From NCBI RefSeq assembly GCF_030689025.1, contig NZ_JAUYWA010000008.1, positions 1-64,000 of the forward strand: a stretch of DNA of 64,000 bases. Direction: 5' to 3'. The notes below the pieces were generated by a model. It was not told the DNA's origin. It searched no databases and saw only the letters and a program-made list of their open reading frames with translations. Both the position numbers and the translations under genes were made by a program. This DNA is from Oceanobacter sp. 1_MG-2023 (lineage in GTDB: Bacteria > Pseudomonadota > Gammaproteobacteria > Pseudomonadales > Oceanobacteraceae). Positions 17,231 to 27,509 of the stretch are shown piece by piece. Numbering within the stretch: the first letter of the stretch is position 1; each line of letters opens with the position of its first letter.

Positions 17231-18529
17231 TCAGTCGAGCTGCTCAACCCGGATCCGGGTTACTGCACCCACGGTGCTTTCCAGCGCTTCAATCGCTGCA
17301 ATCGCCGCATTCATGGCTTTTTCCACAATACGGTGAGTCAGCAAAATAATCTGCGCCAGCTCTTCCCCTTCCTTGGGTTCTTTTTGAATGATGGCTTCGA
17401 TATTAATGCCGCGCTCACTCAGAATCGTGGCTACCGATGCCAGCACCCCGGTTTTATCCTGCACCTGAAGGCGCAGATAATACGAGGTGACCACTTCTTC
17501 CATCGGCAGGACCTGCTCATCTTCGATTTCGTTGTACGCCAGATGGTTCACCCGCACCGAGGCATCGGCTTCCAGCGTCCGCGCCAGATCAATGATATCC
17601 GCAACAACAGCAGAGGCTGTTGGGCCAGCACCGGCTCCCGCACCAACGTACAGCGTATCGCCAACGGCATTACCGTTCACCATCACAGCGTTTAATACGC
17701 CATCTACCTTGGCAATCGGCCGGGCTTCCGGAATCAGGGTCGGATGCACACGTAAATCAATGCCTTTTTCTGTTTGACGACTGACTCCCAGGTGCTTGAT
17801 GCGATAGCCCAGCTCTTCTGCAAATTCAACGTCATCCCGGGTAATATTACTGATGCCTTCGGTGTAACAACGATCAAACTGTAACGGAATACCGTACGCA
17901 ATCGATGCCAGAATTGTCAGTTTGTGGGCCGCATCAATGCCTTCAACATCAAAGGTAGGGTCTGCTTCGGCATAACCCAGCTGTTGGGCCTCTGCCAACA
18001 CATCGTTAAAATCCCGGCCTTTATCACGCATCTCGGTCAGGATAAAGTTGCCGGTTCCATTGATGATACCTGCCAGCCAGTTGATACGGTTGGCGGCCAG
18101 CCCTTCCCGCAGCGCCTTGATGATAGGAATACCACCGGCAACACCGGCTTCATACATCACCGACACGCCCTTGGCTTCTGCCTGGGCAAAAATCTCTGCG
18201 CCATGCTCGGCAATCAATGCCTTGTTGGCAGTCACCACGTGCTTGCCGTGCTCAATCGCCGTTAATACCAGCTCACGAGCGACCTCATAACCACCAATCA
18301 ACTCCACCACTACATCGATTTCAGGGTTTTTGGCCACATCAAAAATATCGTTAGTCATGGGAATAGTGCTGGTGTCGTAAGCGGGATTCGGACGACGAGC
18401 TCCGATCTGCGCCACAATAATCTCGCGACCTGCCCGGCGTGCAATGTTTTGCGCATTGGTCGTCAGTACATCAAATGTACCGCCACCGACTGTACCTAAA
18501 CCGCAGATACCTACTTTTACCGGTTTCAA
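17231..18529 (-). CDS. hom: homoserine dehydrogenase
   Basis: It reduces aspartate semialdehyde to homoserine, the branch point to threonine and methionine. The 432-residue protein is the monofunctional type, not fused to aspartokinase. It has the N-terminal NAD(P)-binding VGICGLGTVGGGT, the catalytic region GIINGTGNFILTEM and EADPTFDVEGIDAAHK, and a C-terminal ACT domain (from about residue 350, LQVQDKTGVLASVATIL) for feedback control by threonine. alaC lies 146 bp upstream in the same direction. hom-thrC is common in relatives, but no thrC follows here. Confidence 0.96.
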   Translation of the reverse strand: MKPVKVGICGLGTVGGGTFDVLTTNAQNIARRAGREIIVAQIGARRPNPAYDTSTIPMTNDIFDVAKNPEIDVVVELIGGYEVARELVLTAIEHGKHVVTANKALIAEHGAEIFAQAEAKGVSVMYEAGVAGGIPIIKALREGLAANRINWLAGIINGTGNFILTEMRDKGRDFNDVLAEAQQLGYAEADPTFDVEGIDAAHKLTILASIAYGIPLQFDRCYTEGISNITRDDVEFAEELGYRIKHLGVSRQTEKGIDLRVHPTLIPEARPIAKVDGVLNAVMVNGNAVGDTLYVGAGAGAGPTASAVVADIIDLARTLEADASVRVNHLAYNEIEDEQVLPMEEVVTSYYLRLQVQDKTGVLASVATILSERGINIEAIIQKEPKEGEELAQIILLTHRIVEKAMNAAIAAIEALESTVGAVTRIRVEQLD

Positions 18530-18675
18530 GGTCTTCTCCTCTTTGCTGGATAAAATCGAACGCTATAGCGCAGTGGCTGATCACCGTTCTTTATATATTG
18601 TTCACTGTATTTTAGCGGCTGTAATGCCTTGCCTTGCCGCATATCGCGCTGCCTGGTGCGAATTGTCAGCCCAGT

Positions 18676-19872
18676 TCAGTCACCCTGATAATGGCCATCC
18701 TTGCGCAGCATATGCTTGATACCACGCAGTGCCTGACGGGTACGCTGGTCGTTTTCAATCAGGGCCAGACGTACATGGTCGTCGCCGTATTCACCAAAAC
18801 CGATACCCGGTGACACAGCGACCTTGGCATCCAGCAAGAGTTTTTTGCTGAACTCAAGTGATCCCATCGCCCGATATGGCTCAGGAATACGTGCCCAGAT
18901 AAACATGGTGGCCTTGGGAATATCGACCTGCCAGCCCATATCATTCAAGCCTTTGCACAACACATCACGCCGATGTTTGTACATCTCGCAGATCTCGTGC
19001 ACCACCGACTGGTCGCCTTCCAGAGCCGCAATAGCCGCCACCTGAATGGGAGTGAATGTACCATAATCAAGGTAAGACTTGATCCTGCCAAGGGCGTGAA
19101 TCAGGTCTTTATTACCGCAACAGAAACCGACCCGCCATCCCGGCATATTGTAGCTTTTGGACAACGAGAAAAATTCGACCGCCACATCCCGGGCACCTTC
19201 AACTTGCAGAATCGACGGCGGTTGATAACCATCAAAGGCGATATCAGCATAGGCCAAATCCTGCACTACCCAGATCTGGTGTTCGCGGGCCATCTCGACC
19301 ACCCGTTCAAAAAAATCCAGCTCAACACATTGCCCGGTCGGATTACCGGGAAAGTTAAGCACCAGCATTTTGGGTTTGGGCCAGCTGTTTTTGATGGCTT
19401 TTTCCAGCTCGGCAAAAAAATCCACGTCCGGAGTCATTGGCACATGGCGAATATCCGCACCGGCCAATACAAAACCATAAGGATGAATCGGGTAAGCCGG
19501 ATTGGGCACCAGTACTGCATCCCCGGGGCCAAGCGTCGCCAGCGCCAAATGCGCCAGACCTTCCTTGGAGCCTATTGTAGTAATCACTTCAGTGTCCGGG
19601 TCGAGCTCAACGTCGTAGCGGTTCTTATACCAGTTAGCCATGGCTTTGCGCAGCCGTGGAATGCCCTTCGACTGGCTGTAACGATGCGTGCCTTCTTTTT
19701 GCACCGTTTCAACCAGCTTGTCGACAATATGCTGTGGCGTATCCTGATCCGGATTCCCCATCGATAAATCCACGATGTCTTCACCACGGGCTCGCGCCGC
19801 CATTTTCAACTCACCGATAACGTTGAAAACATAAGGGGGCAAACGCTCAATACGCGGAAAATGCTTGTTCAT
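18676..19872 (-). CDS. alaC: alanine transaminase AlaC (class I PLP aminotransferase)
   Basis: The 398-residue fold-type I aminotransferase resembles E. coli AlaC (YfdZ), the main glutamate-pyruvate transaminase. Landmarks are [36 protein letters not shown] and [15 protein letters not shown] with the PLP lysine. The ATG at 19872 follows an AAAGAG site; the ORF runs six codons further upstream from a TTG. AlaC next to hom is a recurrent arrangement in Pseudomonas relatives. Confidence 0.92.
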   Translation of the reverse strand: MNKHFPRIERLPPYVFNVIGELKMAARARGEDIVDLSMGNPDQDTPQHIVDKLVETVQKEGTHRYSQSKGIPRLRKAMANWYKNRYDVELDPDTEVITTIGSKEGLAHLALATLGPGDAVLVPNPAYPIHPYGFVLAGADIRHVPMTPDVDFFAELEKAIKNSWPKPKMLVLNFPGNPTGQCVELDFFERVVEMAREHQIWVVQDLAYADIAFDGYQPPSILQVEGARDVAVEFFSLSKSYNMPGWRVGFCCGNKDLIHALGRIKSYLDYGTFTPIQVAAIAALEGDQSVVHEICEMYKHRRDVLCKGLNDMGWQVDIPKATMFIWARIPEPYRAMGSLEFSKKLLLDAKVAVSPGIGFGEYGDDHVRLALIENDQRTRQALRGIKHMLRKDGHYQGD

Positions 19873-20053
19873 GGTGGACTCTTTCATCAATGGCAGAAAA
19901 GCCCAACAGGCTACTGGATGGCGGCGCTTTGATCAATGGAAGGCGTGCCGTTACGCCCACGCCTGGTGCTGTAGCGCAAGGCAACGACGGGCATGGAGCC
20001 ATGTAGGAAGCACCGACGGGGCTTCCGTGTCGATGCCGTGAAAGCCTGCAATA

Positions 20054-20293
20054 TTATGATTTTGGCATCGTCTTTATTTTACGCATCAGCCAATGACCCA
20101 ACGCTACTTCCCCGATGGCCATCACACCGTACAGTGCGCCGAACATAAACGAAGAACCGATAAAGGCAATAATGATCAAGGCGAGAAACGCCAGCATCAG
20201 GTTTCTTTTATCCCTGAGTAGTGTTGAATCACTGGATAAGACAAACCCAGCGAACATGCCGATCACGAGTCCTACAATAATGCGTCCTAACAT
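20054..20293 (-). CDS. small two-helix membrane protein, unknown function
   Basis: I do not recognise this 79-residue protein. It starts MLGRIIVGLVIGMFAGFVLS, a hydrophobic helix, and has a second helix with a third weaker segment (residues 31-65), ending in a basic tail (RKIKTMPKS). The ATG at 20293 follows AGGAAA. It sits 62 bp downstream of the PEBP-like gene in the same direction. Confidence 0.6.
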   Translation of the reverse strand: MLGRIIVGLVIGMFAGFVLSSDSTLLRDKRNLMLAFLALIIIAFIGSSFMFGALYGVMAIGEVALGHWLMRKIKTMPKS

Positions 20294-20355
20294 GTGTCCA
20301 TTTTCCTGAAAAAGCGATTGTTTATCGAAGCGACTCTGTTTCACAGCCGATATGT

Positions 20356-21021
20356 TTACGGTTTTTTGTCATGCGCCGGAATGGCTGTCCGTTCAAAGCT
20401 GACGCTTAACGAATCTGATGCCAGCACCCAATCATGCATGTGTTTTCGCAACATGGTGGCAGAAACCTTGTCTGCGGGCGTCAAATCCAAGGATTTTGAC
20501 AGGGCATAAAGATGAAAGGTATAGACTTTGATGCCCGGACCTTTCGAGCAAGGCGGAGCATATTCGTTTTTCTGGTTCACAATATTATTCCCCAGTGTAC
20601 CAACCGACTGCCCGGCTTCCGTACCCGTCACCGTTGGTGGAATATTGTACATGCTCCAGTACCAGCGTATGCCCTCCGGTCCTTTTGATGGCGGTGGCTG
20701 TGTGCCACCGTCTGCCCGACTGCCAGCGTCAGGATTGGGCCTGGAACTGGATTCGGGTGCTCGCGGAAGCTGTAGTTCCGGCCCTGGCCTGGGCTGATGA
20801 TCCATAATGATCACCAGCGACCGGGTTCCATCCGGCACCCCACTCCAGCTTAGCGGTGGAGACATGCCACCACCGTCACAGGTAAATTGAAGCGGTAATG
20901 CACCACCATCGGTAAATGCGCGGCTGGTCAGTTCAAGACCGTCATTGGCCCGGGCTGTCATTGGCATCAGCAATACCAGGCCTGCGATCGCGAGCGCCGT
21001 TATGCTTGCATTCATATTCAT
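20356..21021 (-). CDS. secreted PEBP/YbhB-family (Raf-kinase-inhibitor-like) protein with insertion
   Basis: The 221-residue protein starts with a Sec signal peptide (cleavage likely after ARA, residue 25) and has a YbhB/YbcL-like phosphatidylethanolamine-binding fold: LPLQFTCDGGGMSPPLSW, WSMYNIPP, and FHLYALSKSLDL. The conserved DPDAP ligand-site motif is missing. In its place, after MDHQP, lies about 40 residues rich in Pro, Gly, Ser and charged residues (about 75-117). The protein is probably periplasmic; its function is unknown. Confidence 0.8.
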   Translation of the reverse strand: MNMNASITALAIAGLVLLMPMTARANDGLELTSRAFTDGGALPLQFTCDGGGMSPPLSWSGVPDGTRSLVIIMDHQPRPGPELQLPRAPESSSRPNPDAGSRADGGTQPPPSKGPEGIRWYWSMYNIPPTVTGTEAGQSVGTLGNNIVNQKNEYAPPCSKGPGIKVYTFHLYALSKSLDLTPADKVSATMLRKHMHDWVLASDSLSVSFERTAIPAHDKKP

Positions 21022-21325
21022 AATCCACCATCTCTTTGTATCATCCCGTCATCTCCGACAGGACTGTCAAGTCGAAGATCAGCCAGGCTATCCGGGGCTG
21101 AGCATTGTAGGGCCAATGCCCCGGAGCCACCAGACAGCGGGCAGCTACCATAGCGTCTGTCAGTACTGACACCCTGCTGCCAGGCTCGTTCGGGTAAAGA
21201 ACAAGCGGCTTGTATTCAACCACGACAAGGGCCTATCTCCTTGCTAGTCTTTTGACCTCAGGGCGTTTGACGACACCTCCCTGATCACAAGATGCCCTTT
21301 TCATTTTTTCAGGTACTTTTTATTT
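21022..21325. other. divergent intergenic region, PEBP gene / gcvR-like gene
   Basis: No gene is supported here; the 60-codon minus-strand stretch 21041-21223 shows no family features. It must hold the promoters of the two flanking divergent genes, but I see no strong match. TTGACG near 21264 with AGATGC 17 bp later is a weak candidate for the plus strand. Confidence 0.4.
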
Positions 21326-21838
21326 ATGACGTTATCTCTGGTTCTGACTGTCATTGCCGATGACAAGCCCGGCATTGTTGAAACAATTGCCGCCGTGATC
21401 AGTCGCCACCATGGCAACTGGACCGAAAGCCATCTTGCCAATCTGGCGGGCAAGTTTGCCGGTATTATTCTGGTGACTCTCAAAGAGTCTGCCGCTGCCA
21501 ATGAGTTACAAACCGAACTGGCAGCACTTGCAAGCCAGGGCATCGAGATTCGGGCCGAAGCTGGCTTGCCAGATCACCGCAGCAGCCACCATTTGAACCT
21601 GAGTCTGGTGGGTAATGACCGCCCTGGAATTGTCCAGGCCGTATCCAGGGTATTGGCCACCCTGGAGGTGAATGTACTGGAATTAAGCAGCGAATGCGCC
21701 CAGGCAGAAATGTCTGCGTTATCCCTGTTCAAAGCCCGGGCAGAATTACAGGTTCCCGACACTCTGGATCACGAAACACTGACCGCCGCATTGGAACAGC
21801 TGAGTGATGAGTTGATGGTCGAAGTAACCCCCGTCTGA
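21326..21838 (+). CDS. GcvR-like protein with two ACT domains
   Basis: The 170-residue protein consists of two ACT domains (residues 4-75, starting LTVIADDKPGIVETIAAVI, and 91-165, starting LSLVGNDRPGIVQAVSRVL). This is the architecture of GcvR, which antagonises GcvA in control of the glycine-cleavage system. It has no DNA-binding domain. No gcv gene is nearby, so the target is inferred only from the family. Confidence 0.8.
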   Translation: MTLSLVLTVIADDKPGIVETIAAVISRHHGNWTESHLANLAGKFAGIILVTLKESAAANELQTELAALASQGIEIRAEAGLPDHRSSHHLNLSLVGNDRPGIVQAVSRVLATLEVNVLELSSECAQAEMSALSLFKARAELQVPDTLDHETLTAALEQLSDELMVEVTPV

Positions 21839-21860
21839 ACCGACCGGCCAGCGGCCATCG

Positions 21861-22496
21861 TCAGCTATCCCGGTCGCGCCGTAAAATCACCGTTTGCCAG
21901 CTGACCTCAGGACGTTCAAGCAGATCGCCCCGATCAGCTCTTGGGGTCAACTCTTCTACCGAGATTTTCAGCGGCTTGGCAATGGCTCTGACTTCAACGG
22001 CACTGACCGGGTACATCGGCCGTTCAGGATCTCCGGAACCACTGCGCAAGGTCATCACAATCACACCGGTATCAGCCAGCATTTGTACCAGTCGCCGCAA
22101 AGCGACTGGCCGATGCGCAATGGACAAATGCATCCAGACCGCTGACAGCAGAATCAGCTGATAACGCTCATCCGGTACTTTTTTCAGGGCTGGCAAGGAG
22201 TCATCAATCCATTGCAGCTGGTCTGATCCCAATTCCAGTGCCGTTGACCGCTGTTGACCTATTTCACGCATGCCGGCTGCCGGTTCCACCGCAGTGACAT
22301 GCCAGCCTTGTTGCGCTAACCAGCAAGCATCCCGGCCGCAACCGGCTCCGACATCCAGCGCTCGTGCTCCTGGCTGCACAGGCACCAGAGGCAGCCAGCT
22401 ACCGTGCACCTGCTCAACGGTCAGGCCGTCGTAGCAGTCCGCCAGCCGTTTGGCATGGCGATGGTAAAAATCAACACTGGCAGTGGGAGATGGCAT
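21861..22496 (-). CDS. class I SAM-dependent methyltransferase, substrate unknown
   Basis: The 211-residue protein has the SAM-binding motif I ALDVGAGCGRDACWLA near residue 48 and an acidic residue after strand 2 (VTAVEPAAGM), followed by LILLSAVWMHL. It resembles Tellurite-resistance TehB/UbiE-type methyltransferases, without a clear subfamily. The ATG at 22496 follows GAGGT; the ORF extends 19 codons upstream. It is convergent with the GcvR-like gene and lies downstream of der. Confidence 0.75.
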   Translation of the reverse strand: MPSPTASVDFYHRHAKRLADCYDGLTVEQVHGSWLPLVPVQPGARALDVGAGCGRDACWLAQQGWHVTAVEPAAGMREIGQQRSTALELGSDQLQWIDDSLPALKKVPDERYQLILLSAVWMHLSIAHRPVALRRLVQMLADTGVIVMTLRSGSGDPERPMYPVSAVEVRAIAKPLKISVEELTPRADRGDLLERPEVSWQTVILRRDRDS

Positions 22497-22607
22497 GACA
22501 ACCTCAAAAAAAGCGCCGCCGCTACGACAATCGTAACGGCGGTTTGCGCTCACCCTATCACAACACCGGTAAGGGGCAAGATTTCAAACATTAAGCCCGG
22601 CAACAAC

Positions 22608-24116
22608 TCAGGGTTTGTTACGTGCTTTACGATATTTATCGAGTTTGATCTGACGAATATTCGCCGTTTTGACCACCGCCTCTGCCCGACTCTTGCGACG
22701 GTGGCGAACCTCTTTCTGCTTGTCTGCAAACGGGTTTTCGCCCTGACGGAACTCAACCCGAATGGGCGTGCCCTTGATGGCCAGTACCCGGCGGAAGGTA
22801 TTGGCCAGATAACGTTTGTAATCATCCGGCAAGTCATTCACCAGATTACCGTGAATCACCAGCACTGGCGGGTTGGAGCCACCCTGGTGCGCGTAACGCA
22901 ATTTCGGCCGCCGATTACGTACCATCGGCGGTTGATGGGTTGCTACAGCGTCTTCCAGAATCCGGGTCAGCATATTGGTTTGCCATTTGCCCATGGCCGA
23001 TTCGTAGGCCTGGTCAACCGATTCATACAGATGGCCGACACCCGTACCGTGCAAGGCCGAAATAAAGTGCATATCGGCGAACGTCAGAAAATCAAAGCGG
23101 CGGTCAATTTCATCTTTGACGCGCTGCTTTTCATCCGCTTCCATGCCATCCCATTTATTGATGGCAATCACCAGAGCCCGGCCTGCGTTCAGCACAAAGC
23201 TGAGCATATGCAGGTCTTGTTCAACAATACCGGTACGGGCATCCAGCACCAGAATACAGACATGACAATCCTGAATGGCTTGCAGGGTTTTGATAATAGA
23301 GAATTTTTCGGCGGCTTCACTGATATTCTTGCGACGTCGCACCCCGGCGGTATCGATCAGAGTGTAATCCTGGCCATGACGCTCATAGGGAATGTAAATA
23401 CTGTCACGCGTGGTACCGGCTTCGTCATAGACCACAACCCGGTCTTCCCCCAAAAAGCGGTTCACCAGCGTCGACTTGCCCACATTCGGACGCCCGACCA
23501 CCGCGATCTTGATGCCTTTGACGTCGAGCTCTTCGTGTACGACTTCTTCCGCCGGGCTTTCTTCGCCTTCATCCCAAACGTAGTGCCAGTCGTTTTCAGG
23601 GTGAGCAACCGGTTCGTCGGAGACCCCATGAAGCTCATCCATCACATGATCTATCAGTGAGGAAACACCACGGTTGTGTGCTGCGGCAATGCCCAGCGGT
23701 TCGCCCATGCCCAGTTCGTACATTTCAACCAATACAACATCGGGGTTTTTGCCGTCGATCTTGTTGGCAATCAGATAAGCCGACTTGCCGCTTTTACGCA
23801 GGTAGTTGGCGATCATCCGGTCGCCTTCCAGAATACCGGCGCTGGCATCAACCATAAAAAAGACGATATCGGCTTCCTGTATCGCCTGAAAGCTCTGGGA
23901 AGCCATGGCTTCATCGATACCGACTTCTTCACCACTGATACCGCCGGTATCAATAACAATAAACGGCCGCTCGCCGACCTTGCCTTCACCATATTTACGA
24001 TCGCGGGTCAGCCCGGCGATTTCCGCTACCAGTGCATCGCGAGACTTGGTAAGACGATTAAACAGAGTGGACTTGCCAACATTGGGACGACCCACCAAAG
24101 CGATGACTGGAACCAT
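22608..24116 (-). CDS. der: ribosome biogenesis GTPase Der (EngA)
   Basis: Der is an essential double GTPase for 50S subunit maturation. The 502-residue protein has two G domains, each with GRPNVGKST (near residue 8 and residue 213), DTGG and DTAG G3 motifs and NKID/NKWD G4 motifs. A KH-like domain and a basic tail rich in Lys/Arg follow. The acidic linker between G domains is typical. It ends the run pilF-ispG-hisS-yfgM-bamB-der. Confidence 0.97.
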   Translation of the reverse strand: MVPVIALVGRPNVGKSTLFNRLTKSRDALVAEIAGLTRDRKYGEGKVGERPFIVIDTGGISGEEVGIDEAMASQSFQAIQEADIVFFMVDASAGILEGDRMIANYLRKSGKSAYLIANKIDGKNPDVVLVEMYELGMGEPLGIAAAHNRGVSSLIDHVMDELHGVSDEPVAHPENDWHYVWDEGEESPAEEVVHEELDVKGIKIAVVGRPNVGKSTLVNRFLGEDRVVVYDEAGTTRDSIYIPYERHGQDYTLIDTAGVRRRKNISEAAEKFSIIKTLQAIQDCHVCILVLDARTGIVEQDLHMLSFVLNAGRALVIAINKWDGMEADEKQRVKDEIDRRFDFLTFADMHFISALHGTGVGHLYESVDQAYESAMGKWQTNMLTRILEDAVATHQPPMVRNRRPKLRYAHQGGSNPPVLVIHGNLVNDLPDDYKRYLANTFRRVLAIKGTPIRVEFRQGENPFADKQKEVRHRRKSRAEAVVKTANIRQIKLDKYRKARNKP

Positions 24117-24191
24117 GAAATACCTCAGATAAAAAGGGGAGCCAATAAGCTCCCCGGAAAAACAACGCTGATCACTATGAAAGCAGCAAGA

Positions 24192-25433
24192 CTATTCTTC
24201 TGCAGTGACCAGCATAACGTCACCGGCATTGGTATAGACCACTACGCCCCTGTCGGTGACCAGCAAGGGGCTACGCACACCAAAGTCACGGCCATGCAGC
24301 TGCCGCCAGCGAGTGGCTTCCGACTGATTAGGATAGCTGACGTGTAAAGCATTGGGAATAAGAGACAAACGCGCCAGCAAGGCACCATCCACCTGACTGA
24401 GCAGATACAGGAAGCCTTCGCTGTCGGTGACGACCAGATTGTTCTGGTAAGCTTCGACGCCTCCCAGCTGGCGACCTTTCAGACTGCCCTGGGTCCAGAC
24501 CGGATCACCACCATACACATCAAATGCGCGAATACTACTGTCATCCAGAGTCAGATAGACGTTACCCAGAGATAACACCGGGCTGGTATAGCTTGAGCCA
24601 TCTTCTTCCCAGCGCGTTTCACCCGTGGCACTGATGGCGGCTACCTTGCCGTGATAACTGGCGGCATAAATCAGTTGGTTTTCAACCACTACGGTGCCGT
24701 CTGCATCCACCAGGCGTTCCAGCTCGGAACGACCTTCCGGTGTTGCCAGGCGGACATCCCAGCGCGGAATACCCAAACGCCGGTCCAGCGCAATCACCTT
24801 GCCATTGGCCAAACCCAGTATTACCAGTTCACCGGATACCACAGGGGCGGCGGTGCCGCGTACCGACAGAATCGGCATCGCGGTTTCATACGACCAGCGT
24901 TGTTCCCCGCTATAACGATCAAAGGCCGAGACCCGACCATCAATGGTGTGAACATAGACGCGCTCGTCATCCACTTCCGCAGCAGCCACCGCTTCACTGG
25001 ACAATTGGGCTTGCCAGACAGGTTGGCCCTGATCAGCTGTCAGGCCATGCAGCACGCCATCAACCGTTACCAGAAACAGATGCTCACCGGCCAGCGTAAC
25101 ACCGGCCGATACTGGTTTTTCCAGCGTCTGTTGCCACAGCGTGCGACCGGAGTCCAACGCCAGCGACCAGACAGAGCCGGAGGTATCGGCGGCATACAGT
25201 ACATCGTCCGCAGCCACGGCTTGCAAACGGCTGTAATTGCTACCCGGGCCATCCCCGATATGAGTGCGCCAGACAATATCCAGGCCATTACTGCCCAATG
25301 AAGGCAGGCTCTCGGCATCGGTTTGAGGTTGCGAAGAACAAGCGCTGACCAGAACGGCGGCCAACAGTAACCCGGTGCGGGTGACTCTGCCAGCGACCAG
25401 CCGTTGGCGGCCAAATTTCAGACCGCTCAGCAT
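24192..25433 (-). CDS. bamB: outer-membrane assembly lipoprotein BamB
   Basis: BamB is the beta-propeller lipoprotein of the BAM complex that inserts outer-membrane proteins. The 413-residue protein has a signal sequence with lipobox LVSAC (lipidated C32) and repeated propeller blades with the WxxxL-type signatures (VWSLALDSGRTLWQ, VSAFDRYSGEQRWSYE, VIALDRRLGIPRWDV). Its ATG shares one base with the yfgM stop. Confidence 0.95.
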   Translation of the reverse strand: MLSGLKFGRQRLVAGRVTRTGLLLAAVLVSACSSQPQTDAESLPSLGSNGLDIVWRTHIGDGPGSNYSRLQAVAADDVLYAADTSGSVWSLALDSGRTLWQQTLEKPVSAGVTLAGEHLFLVTVDGVLHGLTADQGQPVWQAQLSSEAVAAAEVDDERVYVHTIDGRVSAFDRYSGEQRWSYETAMPILSVRGTAAPVVSGELVILGLANGKVIALDRRLGIPRWDVRLATPEGRSELERLVDADGTVVVENQLIYAASYHGKVAAISATGETRWEEDGSSYTSPVLSLGNVYLTLDDSSIRAFDVYGGDPVWTQGSLKGRQLGGVEAYQNNLVVTDSEGFLYLLSQVDGALLARLSLIPNALHVSYPNQSEATRWRQLHGRDFGVRSPLLVTDRGVVVYTNAGDVMLVTAEE

Positions 25434-26092
25434 CAGGCGTCCTCAGCGGCGATCAGAAAATCGCTTTTGCGTTGCAGCAGCTGGGTATCCACACCCAGTA
25501 CGGCAGCAGCATCCAGCGCTTCCTGATAGGCCACCCGGGCTGCTGCGCGGTCGCCTTTGCGGAACAAGGCATCACCACGGGCTTCCAGATACTGAGGGGC
25601 ATAAGCCGGGTCCGGTACATCGCTCACCAGAGCCAGCGCCGCATCGGTATCATCCAGTTCAACCAGTACATCAGCCAGACGCGCGGTGGCCAGGTATTTG
25701 ATTGGCGCTTCAGCGCTATCAACCAAGGCTCTCAGCTCGGCAGCCGCACTGTTCATATCACCGTTATCCGCAGCAAAGCGCGCCAGAAACAGGCTGGCAA
25801 ACTGACTGTAAGTGCTTTTGCCAAAATCACTTTTCAGCTGCTCAGCCAGGACAATTGCTTCTTGCTGGGCAGCCTCATTACCAGACATGATAGCCGCAGA
25901 GGCTTTTTCAGTCAGTGAGGAATACAGCGCTGATGCCGCTTCTCCGGTGGTCTGTTGCTGGGTCTGATAATAATTCCAACCCAACCAGCCAGCCGCAACC
26001 AACACAATGGCTATCAGCGTGCTCTTGCCATTTTCATCCCACCAGCGTTTGAGCATTTCTGCCTGTTCTTCATCCGTACGCAGTTCTGTCAT
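25433..26092 (-). CDS. yfgM: YfgM-like inner-membrane TPR protein
   Basis: The 219-residue protein has a short cytoplasmic N-terminus (RTDEEQAEMLKRWWDENG), one membrane helix (residues 24-42) and a periplasmic TPR-like domain. In E. coli YfgM is an ancillary SecYEG-associated factor linked to periplasmic chaperones. Its position between hisS and bamB is conserved. The stop overlaps the bamB start (TGATG). Confidence 0.93.
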   Translation of the reverse strand: MTELRTDEEQAEMLKRWWDENGKSTLIAIVLVAAGWLGWNYYQTQQQTTGEAASALYSSLTEKASAAIMSGNEAAQQEAIVLAEQLKSDFGKSTYSQFASLFLARFAADNGDMNSAAAELRALVDSAEAPIKYLATARLADVLVELDDTDAALALVSDVPDPAYAPQYLEARGDALFRKGDRAAARVAYQEALDAAAVLGVDTQLLQRKSDFLIAAEDA

Positions 26093-26174
26093 GACCTGGC
26101 TACCTTATTCGTATTCGTTATGTTCATTCGATATCTATTAATGCCAGTGTAAGCACTGTTCAGCCGTCAGGCTG

Positions 26175-27455
26175 TTACAGCATTGCTTCAGCCAGCCAAT
26201 CAGACAAGCCGGACTGGGCAATGGTTTGCTGCTCAGCATCATTCCGTAAATCCTTGATGGTGATCTGCTCTGCTGCCAATTCATTCTCACCCAGTAACAA
26301 GGCAAAACGAGCACCACTTTTATCGGCTTTTTTCATCTGGCTCTTGAAGCTGCCACCGCCGCAGTGACACTGTATCCGCAGCCAGCTGTGTTCTTCGCGC
26401 AAGCGATCGGCCAGCAACAGTGCGGCCATGTCTGACCCTTCACCCATGGCGCAGAGGTACAGATCGACGGTTTGGGTGACCGCCGAAGGAATCACATCCA
26501 GGGTTTCCAGCAGCAGGATCAGCCGCTCAATCCCCATGGCGAAACCCACCGCCGGGGTCGGTTTGCCACCCAGCTGTTCCACCAGACCATCGTAACGGCC
26601 ACCAGCACACACAGTGCCCTGGGAGCCAAGCTGGTCCGTGACCCATTCAAACACGGTCTTGTTGTAGTAATCGAGCCCACGTACCAGACGCTGGTTGATT
26701 TCATAAGCAACCCCGGCGGCATCCAGAATGGCACGCAGTTTGGCAAAATGTTCCCGGCTGTCGTCATCGAGATGGTCGTGCAACTGCGGGGCATCAGCCA
26801 GCAGCGCCTGGGTGTTGGGATCTTTCGAATCCAATACCCGCAGCGGGTTGCTTTCCAGACGACGTTGACTGTCTTCGTCAAGCTGGTCCTTGAACTGACT
26901 GAGATACGCCACCAGAGCGGCCCGATATTCAGCCCGGGCGGCGTTGCTGCCCAAAGTGTTCAGCTGCAGTGTGACCACATCCTTGAGGCCAAGTTGCTGC
27001 CATAAGCGGGCTGTCATCAAAATCAGTTCGGCATCGATATCTGCGGTGGCAATACCGAAGGTTTCCACACCCACTTGAAAGAATTGGCGATAGCGGCCTC
27101 TTTGTGGCCGCTCATGACGAAACATCGGGCCGGTGTACCATAACCGCTGGGTCTGGTTGTACAGCAAGCCATGTTCTTCACAGGCACGTACGCAGCTGGC
27201 GGTACCTTCCGGGCGCAGCGTCAGGCTGTCGCCATTACGGTCATCGAAGGTGTACATTTCTTTTTCGACGATATCCGTCACTTCACCAATCGAGCGTTTG
27301 AACAGGTTGGTGCTCTCAACAACCGGCATCCGGATTTCATCATAGCCATGTCCAGCCAGCAGATCCTTGACGGTACCTTCCAGGTACTGCCACACCGGGC
27401 TTTGCGCTGGCAGGATATCGTTCATGCCGCGAATGGCTTTTATTTTCTTGGACAT
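26175..27455 (-). CDS. hisS: histidyl-tRNA synthetase
   Basis: HisS charges tRNA-His. The 426-residue class II synthetase has motif 2 ([18 protein letters not shown]), the histidine-specific [12 protein letters not shown] and AGGRYDGL, motif 3 (GFAMGIERL), and a C-terminal anticodon-binding domain. I chose the ATG at 27455 ([15 protein letters not shown]), which matches the family N-terminus; the ORF extends 12 codons upstream. Confidence 0.97.
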   Translation of the reverse strand: MSKKIKAIRGMNDILPAQSPVWQYLEGTVKDLLAGHGYDEIRMPVVESTNLFKRSIGEVTDIVEKEMYTFDDRNGDSLTLRPEGTASCVRACEEHGLLYNQTQRLWYTGPMFRHERPQRGRYRQFFQVGVETFGIATADIDAELILMTARLWQQLGLKDVVTLQLNTLGSNAARAEYRAALVAYLSQFKDQLDEDSQRRLESNPLRVLDSKDPNTQALLADAPQLHDHLDDDSREHFAKLRAILDAAGVAYEINQRLVRGLDYYNKTVFEWVTDQLGSQGTVCAGGRYDGLVEQLGGKPTPAVGFAMGIERLILLLETLDVIPSAVTQTVDLYLCAMGEGSDMAALLLADRLREEHSWLRIQCHCGGGSFKSQMKKADKSGARFALLLGENELAAEQITIKDLRNDAEQQTIAQSGLSDWLAEAML

Positions 27456-27509
27456 AATCTCTGGGTTATTCCTGTAGTTCTGCAGTCTCAAATTCTGCTT
27501 TCTGCGGTC

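Noticed and set aside
21041..21223. 60-codon ORF divergent from gcvR-like gene
   Set aside because: No ribosome site and no recognisable features.
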